From Acidianus infernus (GTDB lineage: Archaea > Thermoproteota > Thermoprotei_A > Sulfolobales > Sulfolobaceae), in contig NZ_WFIY01000004.1 in assembly GCF_009729545.1 (NCBI RefSeq), positions 2,082,001 to 2,146,000 of the forward strand: 64,000 bases of DNA. The letters are read 5' to 3'. The notes beneath the pieces were generated by a model that was not told where the DNA came from, did no database searches, and was given only the letters and a program-made list of their open reading frames with translations. The translations under genes and the position numbers were made by a program. Of this stretch, positions 28,585 through 39,069 are shown in pieces (position 1 is the stretch's first letter; every line of letters begins with the position of its first letter).

Positions 28585-29619
28585 ATGGAGGCAGTAATCC
28601 TACATGGAGGGCAAGGTACAAGGCTCAGGCCGTTAACCCACACTGGCCCAAAGCAGTTGATAAAAGTCGCAGGAAAGCCGGTTTCACAGTGGGTCTTAGA
28701 ACAGATCAGGGATACAGGGATAAGGGACGTGATTATTGTACTTGGAGACAACGCGCCAACACGTGTCGTGGAGTATTACGGAGACGGTAGCAAGTTCGGG
28801 GTTAGGATAACCTACGTTTATCAAGGTAAGGCTAGAGGACTAGCTGACGCGGTTTATAAAGTGAAGGACGTGGTTTCGGACAAGTTCTTAGTCTACTTAG
28901 GGGACAACTTAGTCCCTTATGACCTTAGCAAGTTCTCCTCTTTCAAAGGCTCAGCTTCAATCCTACTAGCCAAAGTTAATAATCCCAATAGGTTTGGCGT
29001 GGCTGTAATAAAAGACGGGAGGGTCGTAAAGCTCATCGAAAAGCCTAAAGAACAGATTTCCGACCTAGCCCTAGTAGGTGTTTACGGTTTCACAAGGGAG
29101 ATCTTTGACGTTATTGAGTCGTTAAAGCCTAGCTGGAGAGGTGAACTCGAGATTACTGACGCAATACAAGGGTTAATAGACAGAGGTAGGGAAGTAAATT
29201 ATGAAATAATTCAGGGTTGGTGGAAGGACACTGGGACTCCAAAGGACATCTTAGAGGCTAACGCATTTCTACTAGACAGATACGCTGAAAGTAGGATTGA
29301 AGGTGTAGTAGAGAACTCTACAGTTGACGGCAGAGTGATAATTGAGAAGGGGGCTGTAATAAAGAACTCTGTGGTAAGAGGACCAACTTACATAGGGAGG
29401 GACACTAAAATTATCAATTCCTATATAGGTCCTTTCACTTCTATTGGTGACCAGAGCGAAATAACGGACAGTGAGATAGAATACAGCGTAATCCTTGACG
29501 GCGTTAAGATAAGGGGGGTGACACTAATGGACTCTTTAATAGGGAATAACTCTACTGTTGAAAAAGGTGGGAGGTGGCAAAAGCTAATTATAGGTGAGAA
29601 CTCCTCGGTGATATTATGA
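28585..29619 (+). CDS. rmlA: Glucose-1-phosphate thymidylyltransferase, long archaeal type
   Basis: The enzyme makes dTDP-glucose from glucose-1-phosphate and dTTP, the first step of the rhamnose pathway. The N-terminal nucleotidyltransferase domain shows LHGGQGTRLRPLT and VYLGDNLV, and the C-terminal third is a left-handed beta-helix with hexapeptide repeats (VDGRVIIEKGAVIKNSVVRG). At 344 residues it is the longer archaeal form. Bacterial RmlA lacks the full helix domain. The stop overlaps the start of rmlB by four bases (ATGA), so they are translated together. Confidence 0.93.
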   Translation: MEAVILHGGQGTRLRPLTHTGPKQLIKVAGKPVSQWVLEQIRDTGIRDVIIVLGDNAPTRVVEYYGDGSKFGVRITYVYQGKARGLADAVYKVKDVVSDKFLVYLGDNLVPYDLSKFSSFKGSASILLAKVNNPNRFGVAVIKDGRVVKLIEKPKEQISDLALVGVYGFTREIFDVIESLKPSWRGELEITDAIQGLIDRGREVNYEIIQGWWKDTGTPKDILEANAFLLDRYAESRIEGVVENSTVDGRVIIEKGAVIKNSVVRGPTYIGRDTKIINSYIGPFTSIGDQSEITDSEIEYSVILDGVKIRGVTLMDSLIGNNSTVEKGGRWQKLIIGENSSVIL

Positions 29620-30569
29620 AAATCATAGTAGTTGGTGGTGCTGGGTTCATAGGCTCCGCTTTCGTGAGGGAGTTAAACAAGAGGGGTATAAAGCCCATCG
29701 TAGTAGACCTCTTAACCTACGCTGGAAGGAAGGAAAACCTCATTGGGACAGACTACGATTTCGTCCAAGCCGATGTTAGGAGCGAAAAAATGCATGATAT
29801 AATTAAGGAGTATTCTCCAGACATCGTCATAAATTTCGCAGCCGAGACCCACGTAGATAGGTCAATTTATAAACCACAAGATTTCGTAACCACTAATGTC
29901 CTAGGTACGGTAAACTTACTTGAGGCTTCACGGAAATTCAATTTCAAATACGTCCACATCTCTACAGACGAGGTTTACGGTGAGGAGTGCGGGGATGAGA
30001 ACTCACCTTTAAAACCCTCTTCTCCTTATAGTGCATCTAAAGCTTCAGCTGACTTGTTCGTAAAGGCTTACGTAAGGACTTATGGGATAAGTGCGGTTAT
30101 AGTTAGACCATCTAATAATTACGGTCCTAGGCAGTTCCCTGAAAAGTTAATACCTAAGGCTATAATTAGGACTTTACTAGGGATGCACGTTCCAGTGTAC
30201 GGTGATGGGAAAGCTGAAAGAGACTGGATATTTGTAGAGGACACTGCTAGGATAATTTTCGACGTGGTGAGTAGAGCTGAGTGGAAAGGGGAAGTATATA
30301 ACATACCGGGAGGGCAGAGGTATAATGTGCTCGAGATCTTGAAGATATTGGAGGAAGTGAGCGGTAAAGAGGTTAAGATAAAGTTTGTCTCAGATAGACC
30401 TGGCCACGATAGAAGGTATTGTATGACAACAAGTATGAAATATGAAGTAACGCCATTTAAGGAGGGTCTGAGGAGGACTTATGAATGGTATTTGAATAAC
30501 AGATGGTGGTGGGAGCCTTTAATCAATGATAAGTTCTTCGTAGAAGACGAGCCGTGGTTGACAGTTTAG
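29616..30569 (+). CDS. rmlB: dTDP-glucose 4,6-dehydratase
   Basis: The second step of dTDP-L-rhamnose synthesis. The NAD site is VVGGAGFIGSAF, the catalytic segment is HISTDEVYGEE, and YSASKASADLF supplies the YxxxK pair. The length of 317 residues is normal. It is the last gene of the operon. After it follow some 170 bases with no gene and then a decayed transposon. dTDP-rhamnose would feed the glycosyltransferases further right, notably the rhamnosyltransferase-like protein at 34675-35574. Confidence 0.95.
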   Translation: MKIIVVGGAGFIGSAFVRELNKRGIKPIVVDLLTYAGRKENLIGTDYDFVQADVRSEKMHDIIKEYSPDIVINFAAETHVDRSIYKPQDFVTTNVLGTVNLLEASRKFNFKYVHISTDEVYGEECGDENSPLKPSSPYSASKASADLFVKAYVRTYGISAVIVRPSNNYGPRQFPEKLIPKAIIRTLLGMHVPVYGDGKAERDWIFVEDTARIIFDVVSRAEWKGEVYNIPGGQRYNVLEILKILEEVSGKEVKIKFVSDRPGHDRRYCMTTSMKYEVTPFKEGLRRTYEWYLNNRWWWEPLINDKFFVEDEPWLTV

Positions 30570-30738
30570 ACAAAGGTTTTATAAGATTACCTAGGTTAAT
30601 TTTAGCCTTAACGATGGTTCCCTTAACTTTACTTTCTATTCATTCTGCCAATATGTTTCACATGCTCTCATTCTGTGCACTAATTTCATGCGATTAAAGA
30701 GACGATATCACAGATTGTGCGAATTATACTTGATCTGA

Positions 30739-31245
30739 GCGTGTCCAACTATTTTTGTATAAAATTTTAGTAGGACGGTGAGGTGATAATATAAGGGGAA
30801 ATATGAGAAGTAAGTTGGAACGTCTCACCGCCCTTGCTTTAAACATTTCCCCTCTCACTCAAGAGCTTTATCAGCCTGTTGAGGAGGATTGAGGCATTAC
30901 TTCACGTTCCTAGCATTATTATTGTAGTACACTTCTTCTCTTACCCTATGCTGTTTATGAGAATTAGATCAGTTTATTGGGTTTTGATTGATTTAATCAC
31001 GGTATTTGTGGTCTTAGACTAGGATTAGACTTTGAGGGATTAAGCTTAACTGGTAAAATACTTCACGACGTGGATCTTGATATGATACACTCTCAGCTTT
31101 CGATGCACTAGAAATTCGACGAACTTGTTAGAACAAGCAGAAGCCTTTAAGGCTTGTAAACACTTCCCACACAACGCTTCAATAATGAGGTGGATTAAGC
31201 TTTCTTCACATTATACAACAAGGTGAATAAAATTGTTGGACACAC
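30739..31245 (+). mobile_element. Decayed DDE-transposase element with GTGTGTCCAAC ends
   Basis: The 507-bp element starts GCGTGTCCAACTATTTTTG and ends TTGTTGGACACAC, imperfect inverted ends. Inside, the plus strand encodes pieces of a transposase in more than one frame: LNISPLTQEL, then LLRRIEALLHVPSIIIVV, then LIDLITVFVVLD and LDFEGLSLTGKILHDVD, with stops between them. The LD near the end of the third piece suits the first Asp of a DDE site. The family cannot be named with confidence. Single ends of the same kind occur at 17899-17925, 22861-22914 and 63193-63358. Confidence 0.6.
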
Positions 31246-31465
31246 TCTTAATTTCAGAGATAAAGTTCTTAATATTTTTACGTCTCACTACAATATTTTC
31301 TTCAACTTGTGCCATTCCTCAAATATTAACATAAGAGTCGTCATTAAAGGTTTATGGTTCCCTTTGTAAATATAAACAAGAGCTAGGTAAGACTTAATCG
31401 TAGTATTCTGTCAAATAATGCAAGGGAAATACGAAATAAAAACTGAGTTATTTTCTTTTTACGCA
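31246..31465. other. Short gene-free stretch before the FkbM gene
   Basis: About 220 bases with no coding frame. It is AT-rich and contains nothing else I can name. Confidence 0.4.
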
Positions 31466-32447
31466 TTACAGCATACCTATTCTGTTCTTATCCCAGTTTG
31501 GATCATTTTTCTTGTATATGTGCTCATTTACAAATTCACAGTTATATACTCTCTTAAGTAATTCTATTAGGCTACGCACTGGTATACCAGTATTATATGC
31601 ATGATATTCAAACACTAATTGTTCAAATTTAGATACTGCCTCATAGTCATTTAAAATTAGATTATATTCACAACCTTCACAGTCCATTTTTAATACATTA
31701 GTTTCTATATTATATTTTTTAATAATATTATTTAATATTTCTTTTTTAACCTTTATTCCATTTCCATCAGACTCGTTGAATAATGTTACTGGTGCTTGAC
31801 TAGTTTCCACGTTAGAAATAACAGTATATCCTTCCTTATCCCCTACAGCGATGTTTAATGGAAAAATCTTTTCCTCCAGAGCGTTTATCCTAATATTTTC
31901 TACTAATTCTTCATATGCCCCGGGGTGAGGCTCTATTGCATATACTTTTTTAGCTCCCTTTAATGCAAAATAAATTGCCGTTTCTCCTACGAAAGCCCCA
32001 ATATCTACTACTGATTTATTCTTAACGTCCGCGTAGCCGTATTCTTCGTCCTCAAATGTTGCAATAATTTCAGCATGTATATGTTTAAATTTTATGTTTC
32101 CCTTTTCCCAATAACCACCTCTATAATTCCAGTTATAAGAAAGGGCTTTCAGAATGGTATTAAATTTTCCACTAGCATTCAGTATTTCATCTATCGGTAT
32201 CCAATAAGTATTTCCATTAACGTAAAACGCGATAGAATTACTCGAACAATTAATTATCTTTTCTTCATAGTATAAGAGCAAAAGATTCCTAAATATATCT
32301 CTTCTTACTTTAATTGTACTATTATCCTTGCATTTAAGAAGAATTACCGGATTTTTTAGAGCATATTTAATAATGGCTATTTCCCCAATTTTTCAATAAA
32401 TTCCTAGACTTAATTGCGATTTTAGCTTTTTCTATATAATTAATCAT
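31466..32447 (-). pseudogene. FkbM-family methyltransferase with one frameshift
   Basis: From TTG 32281 the frame encodes the SAM-dependent methyltransferase domain: SVVDIGAFVGETAIYFALKG, then VYAIEPHPGAYEELVENI and LKMDCEGCEYNL. The same frame continues upstream without a start codon as IIKYALKNPVILLKCKDNST, a normal FkbM N-terminus. The frame beside it, starting ATG 32445-32447, reads MINYIEKAKIAIKSRNLLKN and stops near 32370. The two together give about 326 residues with a single-base shift near 32375. The proposed ATG overlaps the end of the GT2 gene upstream. FkbM proteins O-methylate sugars, here probably of the surface glycan. It could be active if the shift is a sequencing error. Confidence 0.7.
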
Positions 32448-33453
32448 GCCCTTTCACCAGCTTTCTAATAAACATTTTTACCCGCTTTGAAGGAATACTA
32501 TTATAACCAGTGTGCAAAAGTAAATTAAAATAGCCATGTAAGTCATGCGTGATTAATAACCATTCCGAAAGGTCTTTAATAGCGCCAAATACGTTTTGCT
32601 TATAACCTAATTTTTCTTTAATTTCCTTTGGACTATTGTACAAGGCTATTTTATTGTTTAATAATAACATTTTAAGAACATCTCTTAATTGATTTTTCCA
32701 AGATATATTACTTATGATTAGTTCTAGATCCTTAATATACCTAAAATAGGTATTAGAAACCCTTAACTCGTCTTCGCTAGTAAATCTTATAGACGAATTC
32801 TTCTGATGAATCCTGTATCTAGTTAACCTTTCTCCGGTATGATACAGCTTTCCACATTCTGCAGAAAAGGCTGGTATAAAAAATTCAACAGATATTTCTA
32901 TTCTTTTTAACAAATCTAGTTTATCACCTATACATTCCCGTCTCGTAGCCATTAGACTCGTTGTAGCAATTGCTCCATAATATTTTAGTAAAAAGTGTTT
33001 AGAGCGTTTATCAAATGGGTCAATTATTATATTCTCGTGCGGAGTTATCTTTTCTAAAAACCTTACAATGTCTTTAATCCTTGGATCGTCTACTTCATAC
33101 AAGTAGTCTCGTGTATCGTGAAAATAGGATACGTCTTTATGTGAAGTAAAAACCTCATACACTCTAGCTAATTTTTCTGGCTTAAATTCGTCATCGTCTT
33201 CTAAAAAGGCCAGAATATCACCAGATGACTCTTCAACCCCTATAGCTAATCGTTCACCGTATAAGGGTGTATCATACACTATATTTTTATATCCTAGTTT
33301 ATTTATAATGTCGTCAATGGTCATATCTTCAAAATTTTTTACCACGATAACCTCGTACAAATTTTTATCTAAAGTCTGATTAGCCACACTCTTCACTGCT
33401 TTCAAAAGAAAGTTTCTCCTATTATACGCTATAATGATAACACTAATCAGCAT
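32440..33453 (-). CDS. GT2-family glycosyltransferase (EDDD type)
   Basis: The 337-residue protein is a family 2 glycosyltransferase: LISVIIIAYNRRNFLLKAV at the N-terminus, DILAFLEDDDEFKPEKL for the nucleotide-sugar and metal site (the DxD equivalent is EDDD), and a helical C-terminal tail without membrane segments. I chose the ATG at 33453 rather than the TTG at 33462. It is one of a group of related enzymes in the island (39584-40549 and the broken copy at 35614-36642). It probably adds a sugar to a lipid-linked precursor; donor unknown. Confidence 0.85.
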   Translation of the reverse strand: MLISVIIIAYNRRNFLLKAVKSVANQTLDKNLYEVIVVKNFEDMTIDDIINKLGYKNIVYDTPLYGERLAIGVEESSGDILAFLEDDDEFKPEKLARVYEVFTSHKDVSYFHDTRDYLYEVDDPRIKDIVRFLEKITPHENIIIDPFDKRSKHFLLKYYGAIATTSLMATRRECIGDKLDLLKRIEISVEFFIPAFSAECGKLYHTGERLTRYRIHQKNSSIRFTSEDELRVSNTYFRYIKDLELIISNISWKNQLRDVLKMLLLNNKIALYNSPKEIKEKLGYKQNVFGAIKDLSEWLLITHDLHGYFNLLLHTGYNSIPSKRVKMFIRKLVKGHD

Positions 33454-33510
33454 CAATAACAATAGAATTCAAACATTTAAATTTTTATAGGTATCTAAAG
33501 TTTAACACTT

Positions 33511-34671
33511 ATGAAAATCTCGTTTGTGCTAATTTTCACCAGTATAGCTGGAGGAGTAAGATACATATTTGAAGTTGCTAATGGTTTAAAAGACAGAGGT
33601 TATGACGTTAAAATCCTATCGTTATATGGAGATCATAGTTGGTTTAAGAATCTAAAAGTTGAGGTCATATACAAAGAACCTATGAAAAATAAGTTAAATT
33701 ATACCTTATATAATCTTTATAAAATATATAATCTTATAAAACGTAGGAAAGCTAGCACCAAAATTAATGATTCGCTTTTATTATTCAGCTCCCTTCTTGG
33801 AGTAAAACCTGATATAATTACAGAATTAGCTGAATTCATTCAGAATTTCGATTCTGACATTACTATAGCTACTTACTATTTAACAGCGTTCTCCGTTTGG
33901 TTTTCTCAAAAGCCAAGACCCTTTTATTTAATGCAGGACTTCCCAGAGTTAGTTGAGAATAACGAGGGTAAAATAGGCTTAAATATGTTTAAACTTTCGC
34001 TGAAACTTCCTTTCTCCTTTGTTACAGTTTCCTCTTATGCCAAGCAGTTAATTCTTGATAACAATCCTACTGCTAGAGTTACCATAGCTCACCCTGGTGT
34101 TAATTTAGAAGTTTTCAGACCGAGAAGAGAGATACTAGACGATAATAAGAAGAGAGTTATGATAATCTTAAGGGGTCAGAAGCAAAAAGGAGACGACATT
34201 GCATTAGAAGTTTTGAAAACAGTTAGTAAAAAGATACCTGTCCACGCAATAATAGTTGGTGGGAAAGGTTTGGTAAAGAAATACGCTAAAACCATTGGGA
34301 TAGACTTTCCACATACTGTATTCTCATATTTAGATGATGAAACGTTATCTAAACTTTATTCATCTGCTGACGCCTTCTTACATACGTCATATGTTGAGAG
34401 CTTTGGTTTACCCCCTTTAGAGGCTATGGCTTGTGGGACTCCGGTAGTTATGACTGATAATAAGGGCTCTAGGGATTACGCAGTTCATGGATATAACGCG
34501 TTAGTAAGTCAGCCCGGTGACGTTAAATCCTTAGCAGAGAATTTGATCAAAGTCTTACAAGATGATAAGTTAAGAGAGAGGCTGATAGAAAACGGATTGG
34601 AGACTGCAAAGAGATTTACATGGAGTTCAACAGTAGATAAATTCGAAAAAGCGTTAAAAGAGGAATCTTGA
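33511..34671 (+). CDS. GT4-family glycosyltransferase
   Basis: The 386-residue GT-B enzyme has the N-terminal glycine loop FTSIAGGVRYIFEVANGL and the C-terminal nucleotide-sugar motif ESFGLPPLEAMACGTPVV, with the two glutamates of the E-x7-E pattern. No membrane segment or signal is seen. It is transcribed divergently from the GT2 gene on its left (48 bases between the starts) and converges on the next gene with three bases between stops. A role in surface polysaccharide or N-glycan assembly follows from the context. Confidence 0.88.
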   Translation: MKISFVLIFTSIAGGVRYIFEVANGLKDRGYDVKILSLYGDHSWFKNLKVEVIYKEPMKNKLNYTLYNLYKIYNLIKRRKASTKINDSLLLFSSLLGVKPDIITELAEFIQNFDSDITIATYYLTAFSVWFSQKPRPFYLMQDFPELVENNEGKIGLNMFKLSLKLPFSFVTVSSYAKQLILDNNPTARVTIAHPGVNLEVFRPRREILDDNKKRVMIILRGQKQKGDDIALEVLKTVSKKIPVHAIIVGGKGLVKKYAKTIGIDFPHTVFSYLDDETLSKLYSSADAFLHTSYVESFGLPPLEAMACGTPVVMTDNKGSRDYAVHGYNALVSQPGDVKSLAENLIKVLQDDKLRERLIENGLETAKRFTWSSTVDKFEKALKEES

Positions 34672-34674
34672 ATG

Positions 34675-35574
34675 TTAGAAAAAGAGTTCCTTATTATCCT
34701 CTTCTAAATCTCCTAGTAAACCGTGTTTTATAGCTCTTAAGATCCATTTGAGGCTTTTTCTATACCCAAGAACTTCACACATAAGGAATAAATCTCCTAT
34801 AATCATCTTCCAAAAATTAGGATAAATCCTCCTCCTTAACCACAAATATATGTCATTACGTAACATGAGATAATACCTTAGGAAATTGGAGTAATACCCA
34901 TACTGCTTATACCTTTCACGGTCTTTTTCATTTCCATGTAGCATGAGCATTATAGCTATAAGTAATTTCGCGCATAGACTTGAATAATATTTTGACCCTT
35001 CTCCTGGTTTATGTAAAATCATCCTCTCTTTATATACTAATGGTAAATATCCTAGTTTTTCAGCCCTATAAGTATACTCAAAATCTAATCTATCTAAAAA
35101 TAGACCATTTAGGAAAGGTTGTTTCAAGGCATAATTTACACTCAAGATCATTCCACTATTAACTACGCCTTTAGCTATGTAAAAGTTAGAATTTGGAATT
35201 TCTTTTTTTACTAAGGCATTATCTATATTAACGCTCAAAATTACCGGTTCGATATCCTTTAACTCTTTAGCCTCGCGTAGGACTCTGTTAGGAGCGAAAT
35301 TATCTAATATTATCGTATCTTGGTCAAGAAACATCATATAGTCCTCTCCTAGCTCTTTCGCAAACTTGATAGCATAGTTGTATGCCGCACCTAGCCCATA
35401 GTTTTTATCAAGCTGAACGAAGTAGTCTGTCAAGTCTTTTAATTCTTCTAATTCTAATTTAGAGTGATTATCCACAACGAGGATATTATACTGATCTCCT
35501 TTTTGTTTAATCGTTTTTATCATTGCCCGGACAAATTTAATGTCAGGGTTGTAAGTAACTATCGTTATAAGCAT
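34675..35574 (-). CDS. Rhamnosyltransferase-like GT2 glycosyltransferase
   Basis: The 299-residue enzyme has VTYNPDIKFVRAMIKTIKQ, VVDNHS, the run LDKNYGLGAAYNYAIKFA and DYMMFLDQDTII, where DQD is the metal-binding motif. NxGxxxAxN and DQD are features of the rhamnosyltransferase branch of family 2. With a complete dTDP-rhamnose operon four kilobases away, rhamnose is the likely donor. The tail (LWLRRRIYPNFWKMIIG) is amphipathic and may contact the membrane. The activity itself is an inference. Confidence 0.8.
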   Translation of the reverse strand: MLITIVTYNPDIKFVRAMIKTIKQKGDQYNILVVDNHSKLELEELKDLTDYFVQLDKNYGLGAAYNYAIKFAKELGEDYMMFLDQDTIILDNFAPNRVLREAKELKDIEPVILSVNIDNALVKKEIPNSNFYIAKGVVNSGMILSVNYALKQPFLNGLFLDRLDFEYTYRAEKLGYLPLVYKERMILHKPGEGSKYYSSLCAKLLIAIMLMLHGNEKDRERYKQYGYYSNFLRYYLMLRNDIYLWLRRRIYPNFWKMIIGDLFLMCEVLGYRKSLKWILRAIKHGLLGDLEEDNKELFF

Positions 35575-35613
35575 TCGTTATTTTTTAAATATTTTTAAGT
35601 TTATAAGATTGTT

Positions 35614-36642
35614 GTGGCTAACAATCCTTTTATCTCGGTTATAGTGACAGCCTACAACTATAGACCTTATATTGTGGAGGCATTAAATAGCCTAAGAACT
35701 CAAGAATTAGATAAGGAAAGTTTTGATGTAATAGTCGTAGCCAATTTTGATCAAGCTGAGATTTCTAGGTATTTATGTACTAAATGGAAATTTATTCAGT
35801 CCAAAAATAGATGGATAGGGCCCAAGGTTTCTGAAGCACTAAAAGAAACATCTGGTTATGTGGTAGTTTTCTTAGAGGATGATGATCTATTTGAAAGAAC
35901 CAAATTAAAGGTAATATATGATATATTTAAGCAAAATCAAAATTTAGGTTTTTATAGACATAAAGTTAAGATTATTAATGAAAACGGTAAGGAAGCAAAT
36001 TTACCTTATAACCTATATAATTCTGGTAAAATTGTTATCAAGAAAAGTCGAAATATTGGGAAACAATATTTATTAACTTACACAGAGGCGGTTATGCGTC
36101 CGTGTCTTCCATGGCAATCAGAAGAGAAATTTTAGAGGAATATGATACTTATTTGAAACAAATCAAATTAGCTATTGACTCATTTTATTTGGTTATAGGA
36201 TTTTTATCAAACTATGATATGCTGTTTGATGATATAGTTCTAGGAAAATATAGATTACAAAAATATTCTGCATCTTCAAACTTAACTAATTAATAATTTT
36301 ATAAACAATTACTCTTCTAAGTTTAGAATCCAATGCGAAGATATGCAGATAATTTATAGATTAAGTAAAGGTTCAGAAATAGAGAAATTTTTGAGGTATG
36401 ACTATTTGTTCTTGAAAGTACTGCACAAATTATTTAGAAACACTAAAAAGAAACCATCAGATGATATCTGCAAATTGAATTTTTATGATATCCTTAAGGT
36501 TATTAATAATCCATACGCCGAAGACAGACTTAGAAACTTTATCCTTGCAATCGCTTCCTATTTCCCATTCACATTAAGGAAGATCATTCTAAGAAGGATT
36601 TATAATTTTAGAGTTAAAATGTACAATAATCTGTTTGGTTAA
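35614..36642 (+). pseudogene. GT2 glycosyltransferase broken by two frameshifts
   Basis: Three consecutive open frames add up to one enzyme of the EDDD type. Piece one (GTG 35614) has ISVIVTAYNYRPYIVEAL and VVFLEDDDLFERTKL and ends by a shift near 36094. The second resumes with VSSMAIRREILEEYDTYL. The third, after a shift near 36285, extends from INNFINNYSSKFRIQCEDM to the stop at 36642. In the intact relative at 39584-40549, the corresponding order is the same. Either two base losses or assembly errors explain it. If real, the glycan gene has been lost. Confidence 0.75.
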
Positions 36643-36712
36643 GTTGATTAATGGATATCGTTATTAACCATTACGATAAAACTTAAATTACAAAGAACGA
36701 GAAATTGTTAGA

Positions 36713-38959
36713 ATGTTAAAGCAAATTAGACCCTTATATTTATTACTCTACTTAACTCCTTTAATATTTGATATTATACTTTTATACACATATCTTGATA
36801 ATGGAATAATATACTGGTTAGACTCTAATTATCCTTTTTCTCCATTAATATTACTTAGGAAAATTTTATTTTATTATTGGAACGATCCCTTTTTCTCTGG
36901 AGCTCCATTGGGATATTCTCAAGATTCATTATTCATGGGAATTATTATTTTTCTACTATACAATATATTCCATTTTTCCTTAGAGTTATCAGAGTTTATT
37001 TACTTACTTCCCTTTATTTATCTATCTCAAGTGGGTTTTGTAAAACTCTTAAATATTATATTTGAAATTCTTGAGAAGCGATACAGTTCCTATTTTACCT
37101 TAATAGCTGGACTATTAGGGGGATTTATATATTCATGGGGATTTTATTCTTATATGCCGCCTATATTAGGAGTAAATTACCCGTTTTTTATTTTTTATAT
37201 GTTATTTCCTTTAGTCCTATATTTTAGCATAAAGTATATTTTCAAGGAAAAAGTCATTTCATTCTCTTTAATAATTTTGTATTTAATTCTGGCTAGTGGG
37301 ACTCAATTTACCACATTTACGTACCTACTTTGGTCTATAGTGCTCTATTTATTTACTGTAGTTCCAATATGGTTACTTTCACGTAAACCTTCTTTTGTAC
37401 AGTTTACCGTAAAGAACCTCGTTATAGCTCTAATTGTCATCGTAGCTGGATTAGAACAGCTTTATCAGACATATAATGCATCAATAGGAGCATATCAAGT
37501 TGGTGTTCACGGTGAGTTGCTAGGGAAGCCAATAGTTATATCTGAAACAGAGGCACAATACAAAAACTTTCCTTTATCTTCTTTTATATCTTTATATTCG
37601 CCAGAAAAATATGAAATTATTGGGGTATTAATATTTGTACTGATTTTCGCTACGATACTCTTTATAAAAGGTAAAACTGGTAAATTCTTTGCTCCCCTTT
37701 TATTTCTATTATTAATAATAGGAGGATCGTCTACTGGAATCATAAATGTTTTACCCTTATATTCTTTACACTCTACTCCCATAGGTTTCATTGCTATAGG
37801 CTTAATGTACAGTATACAATACATCTTTTCTGGTTTTCCTGTTTCCTTTGTTAGTAGTCTAATAATAGGTTATACACTCTTGTATATCCTTGAATATCTA
37901 GGCAAAAGAAGAAATTACATTAAGATTCTTTTCATCTTAATCTTGCTTTTATCCTCGTCTTATATTTACTCTTTTAGAGCTGGCGAGGTACACCCAGAAA
38001 TTAGGGCATTTAACTTGCCAGTTAATGCTACAAATATTTTCTACCCACCCCCTGAGTTAGTCAGTGTGGGAAACTATCTTTCTGTGCACGACGAATTTTA
38101 TAATGTAATTGAATTCCCAATGCAGTATGCTGCGGGAATGTACGATGATAACGGAACAAAAGCTGTATGGTATACAATTTATCCTTTGTCAGACTACATT
38201 ATGGGGCAAGTTATAAAATCTCCTGCTAACAGCGCGAGTTACCCCATTTATAAGTACTTTCCAGCTTTTAACATAACTAACATAACCAACTATTTCGTAT
38301 TATTAGGGGCGAAGTACATTGTGTTAAACAAGCAAGAATATCCCGGCCCAGGCGTTCCTCTGGGTTACGCTGGAGGATATCCTTGGAATTACACGAAATT
38401 TATTGAGGCTTTAGCTCGTACCCCTAATATAACGTTAGTAATGGAAAATAGTTATTACAACGTGTATATGATAAACTTAAACGTAAGTCTATTATATCCA
38501 TCTGAGGGGCTTGCGGAAAACCTAAGTAGTGACCAGTTGTTCTTTCTTTACGCGAATAATATGCTAAAAGCACAGAAACAGAGCGTGATTTACGGGTTAG
38601 GTGCGATTAATATAACTAATATCTCTGGCGTTCATATTAGAGTGGTTAACGATTACTGTAACGAGGTATACGAGATTCAAGTCAATGCCTCAAGACCATT
38701 TTATTTAGTCTTCGATGAGGGGTATTCGCCCTTATGGGAAGTTACAATAAACGGTGAGATAAATACCCATCACTATATAGCTAATGGTTACGCAAATGCG
38801 TGGTTAATGCCAGCTGGAAATTACGTAGCCACATTAAAACTGAGTATATTACAAACAGTGCACATAACGTATTTATTGGTCTTTCTGGGCTTCATTATTC
38901 TAGTCTTAATCTATGTATTACAAAGATTCAAGATATTTAGATATTTTAAAAACGATTGA
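36713..38959 (+). CDS. Large GT-C-like membrane protein (YfhO-like), 748 aa
   Basis: The first 430 residues hold about twelve hydrophobic segments. The C-terminal 300 residues lie outside the cell and carry many N-glycosylation sites (NITNITN, NVSLL, NASR). One more helix ends the protein (TYLLVFLGFIILVLIYVL). The external segment FDEGYSPLWEVTINGE with the following MPAGNY resembles YfhO-type bacterial and archaeal membrane proteins that transfer sugars from lipid carriers (GT-C fold). There is no WWDYG motif as in AglB, so it is not the oligosaccharyltransferase. An acceptor in the envelope is likely; the exact reaction is unknown. Confidence 0.65.
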   Translation: MLKQIRPLYLLLYLTPLIFDIILLYTYLDNGIIYWLDSNYPFSPLILLRKILFYYWNDPFFSGAPLGYSQDSLFMGIIIFLLYNIFHFSLELSEFIYLLPFIYLSQVGFVKLLNIIFEILEKRYSSYFTLIAGLLGGFIYSWGFYSYMPPILGVNYPFFIFYMLFPLVLYFSIKYIFKEKVISFSLIILYLILASGTQFTTFTYLLWSIVLYLFTVVPIWLLSRKPSFVQFTVKNLVIALIVIVAGLEQLYQTYNASIGAYQVGVHGELLGKPIVISETEAQYKNFPLSSFISLYSPEKYEIIGVLIFVLIFATILFIKGKTGKFFAPLLFLLLIIGGSSTGIINVLPLYSLHSTPIGFIAIGLMYSIQYIFSGFPVSFVSSLIIGYTLLYILEYLGKRRNYIKILFILILLLSSSYIYSFRAGEVHPEIRAFNLPVNATNIFYPPPELVSVGNYLSVHDEFYNVIEFPMQYAAGMYDDNGTKAVWYTIYPLSDYIMGQVIKSPANSASYPIYKYFPAFNITNITNYFVLLGAKYIVLNKQEYPGPGVPLGYAGGYPWNYTKFIEALARTPNITLVMENSYYNVYMINLNVSLLYPSEGLAENLSSDQLFFLYANNMLKAQKQSVIYGLGAINITNISGVHIRVVNDYCNEVYEIQVNASRPFYLVFDEGYSPLWEVTINGEINTHHYIANGYANAWLMPAGNYVATLKLSILQTVHITYLLVFLGFIILVLIYVLQRFKIFRYFKND

Positions 38960-39069
38960 AAGGGGTCTGTCAGATTATGGCACAAAAATTTTAGTTCTTA
39001 TTGATCCGCAACCAGAGTGTGATTTTGTTATTTTAGCCGATGTAATTATTCTCTAGAAGCATATAATTT
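38960..39069. other. Short stretch after the GT-C gene
   Basis: Contains the very end of the decayed FkbM copy (minus strand) and no other gene. Confidence 0.35.

Noticed and set aside
36713..38959. AglB oligosaccharyltransferase
   Set aside because: No WWDYG motif is present in the extracellular part.
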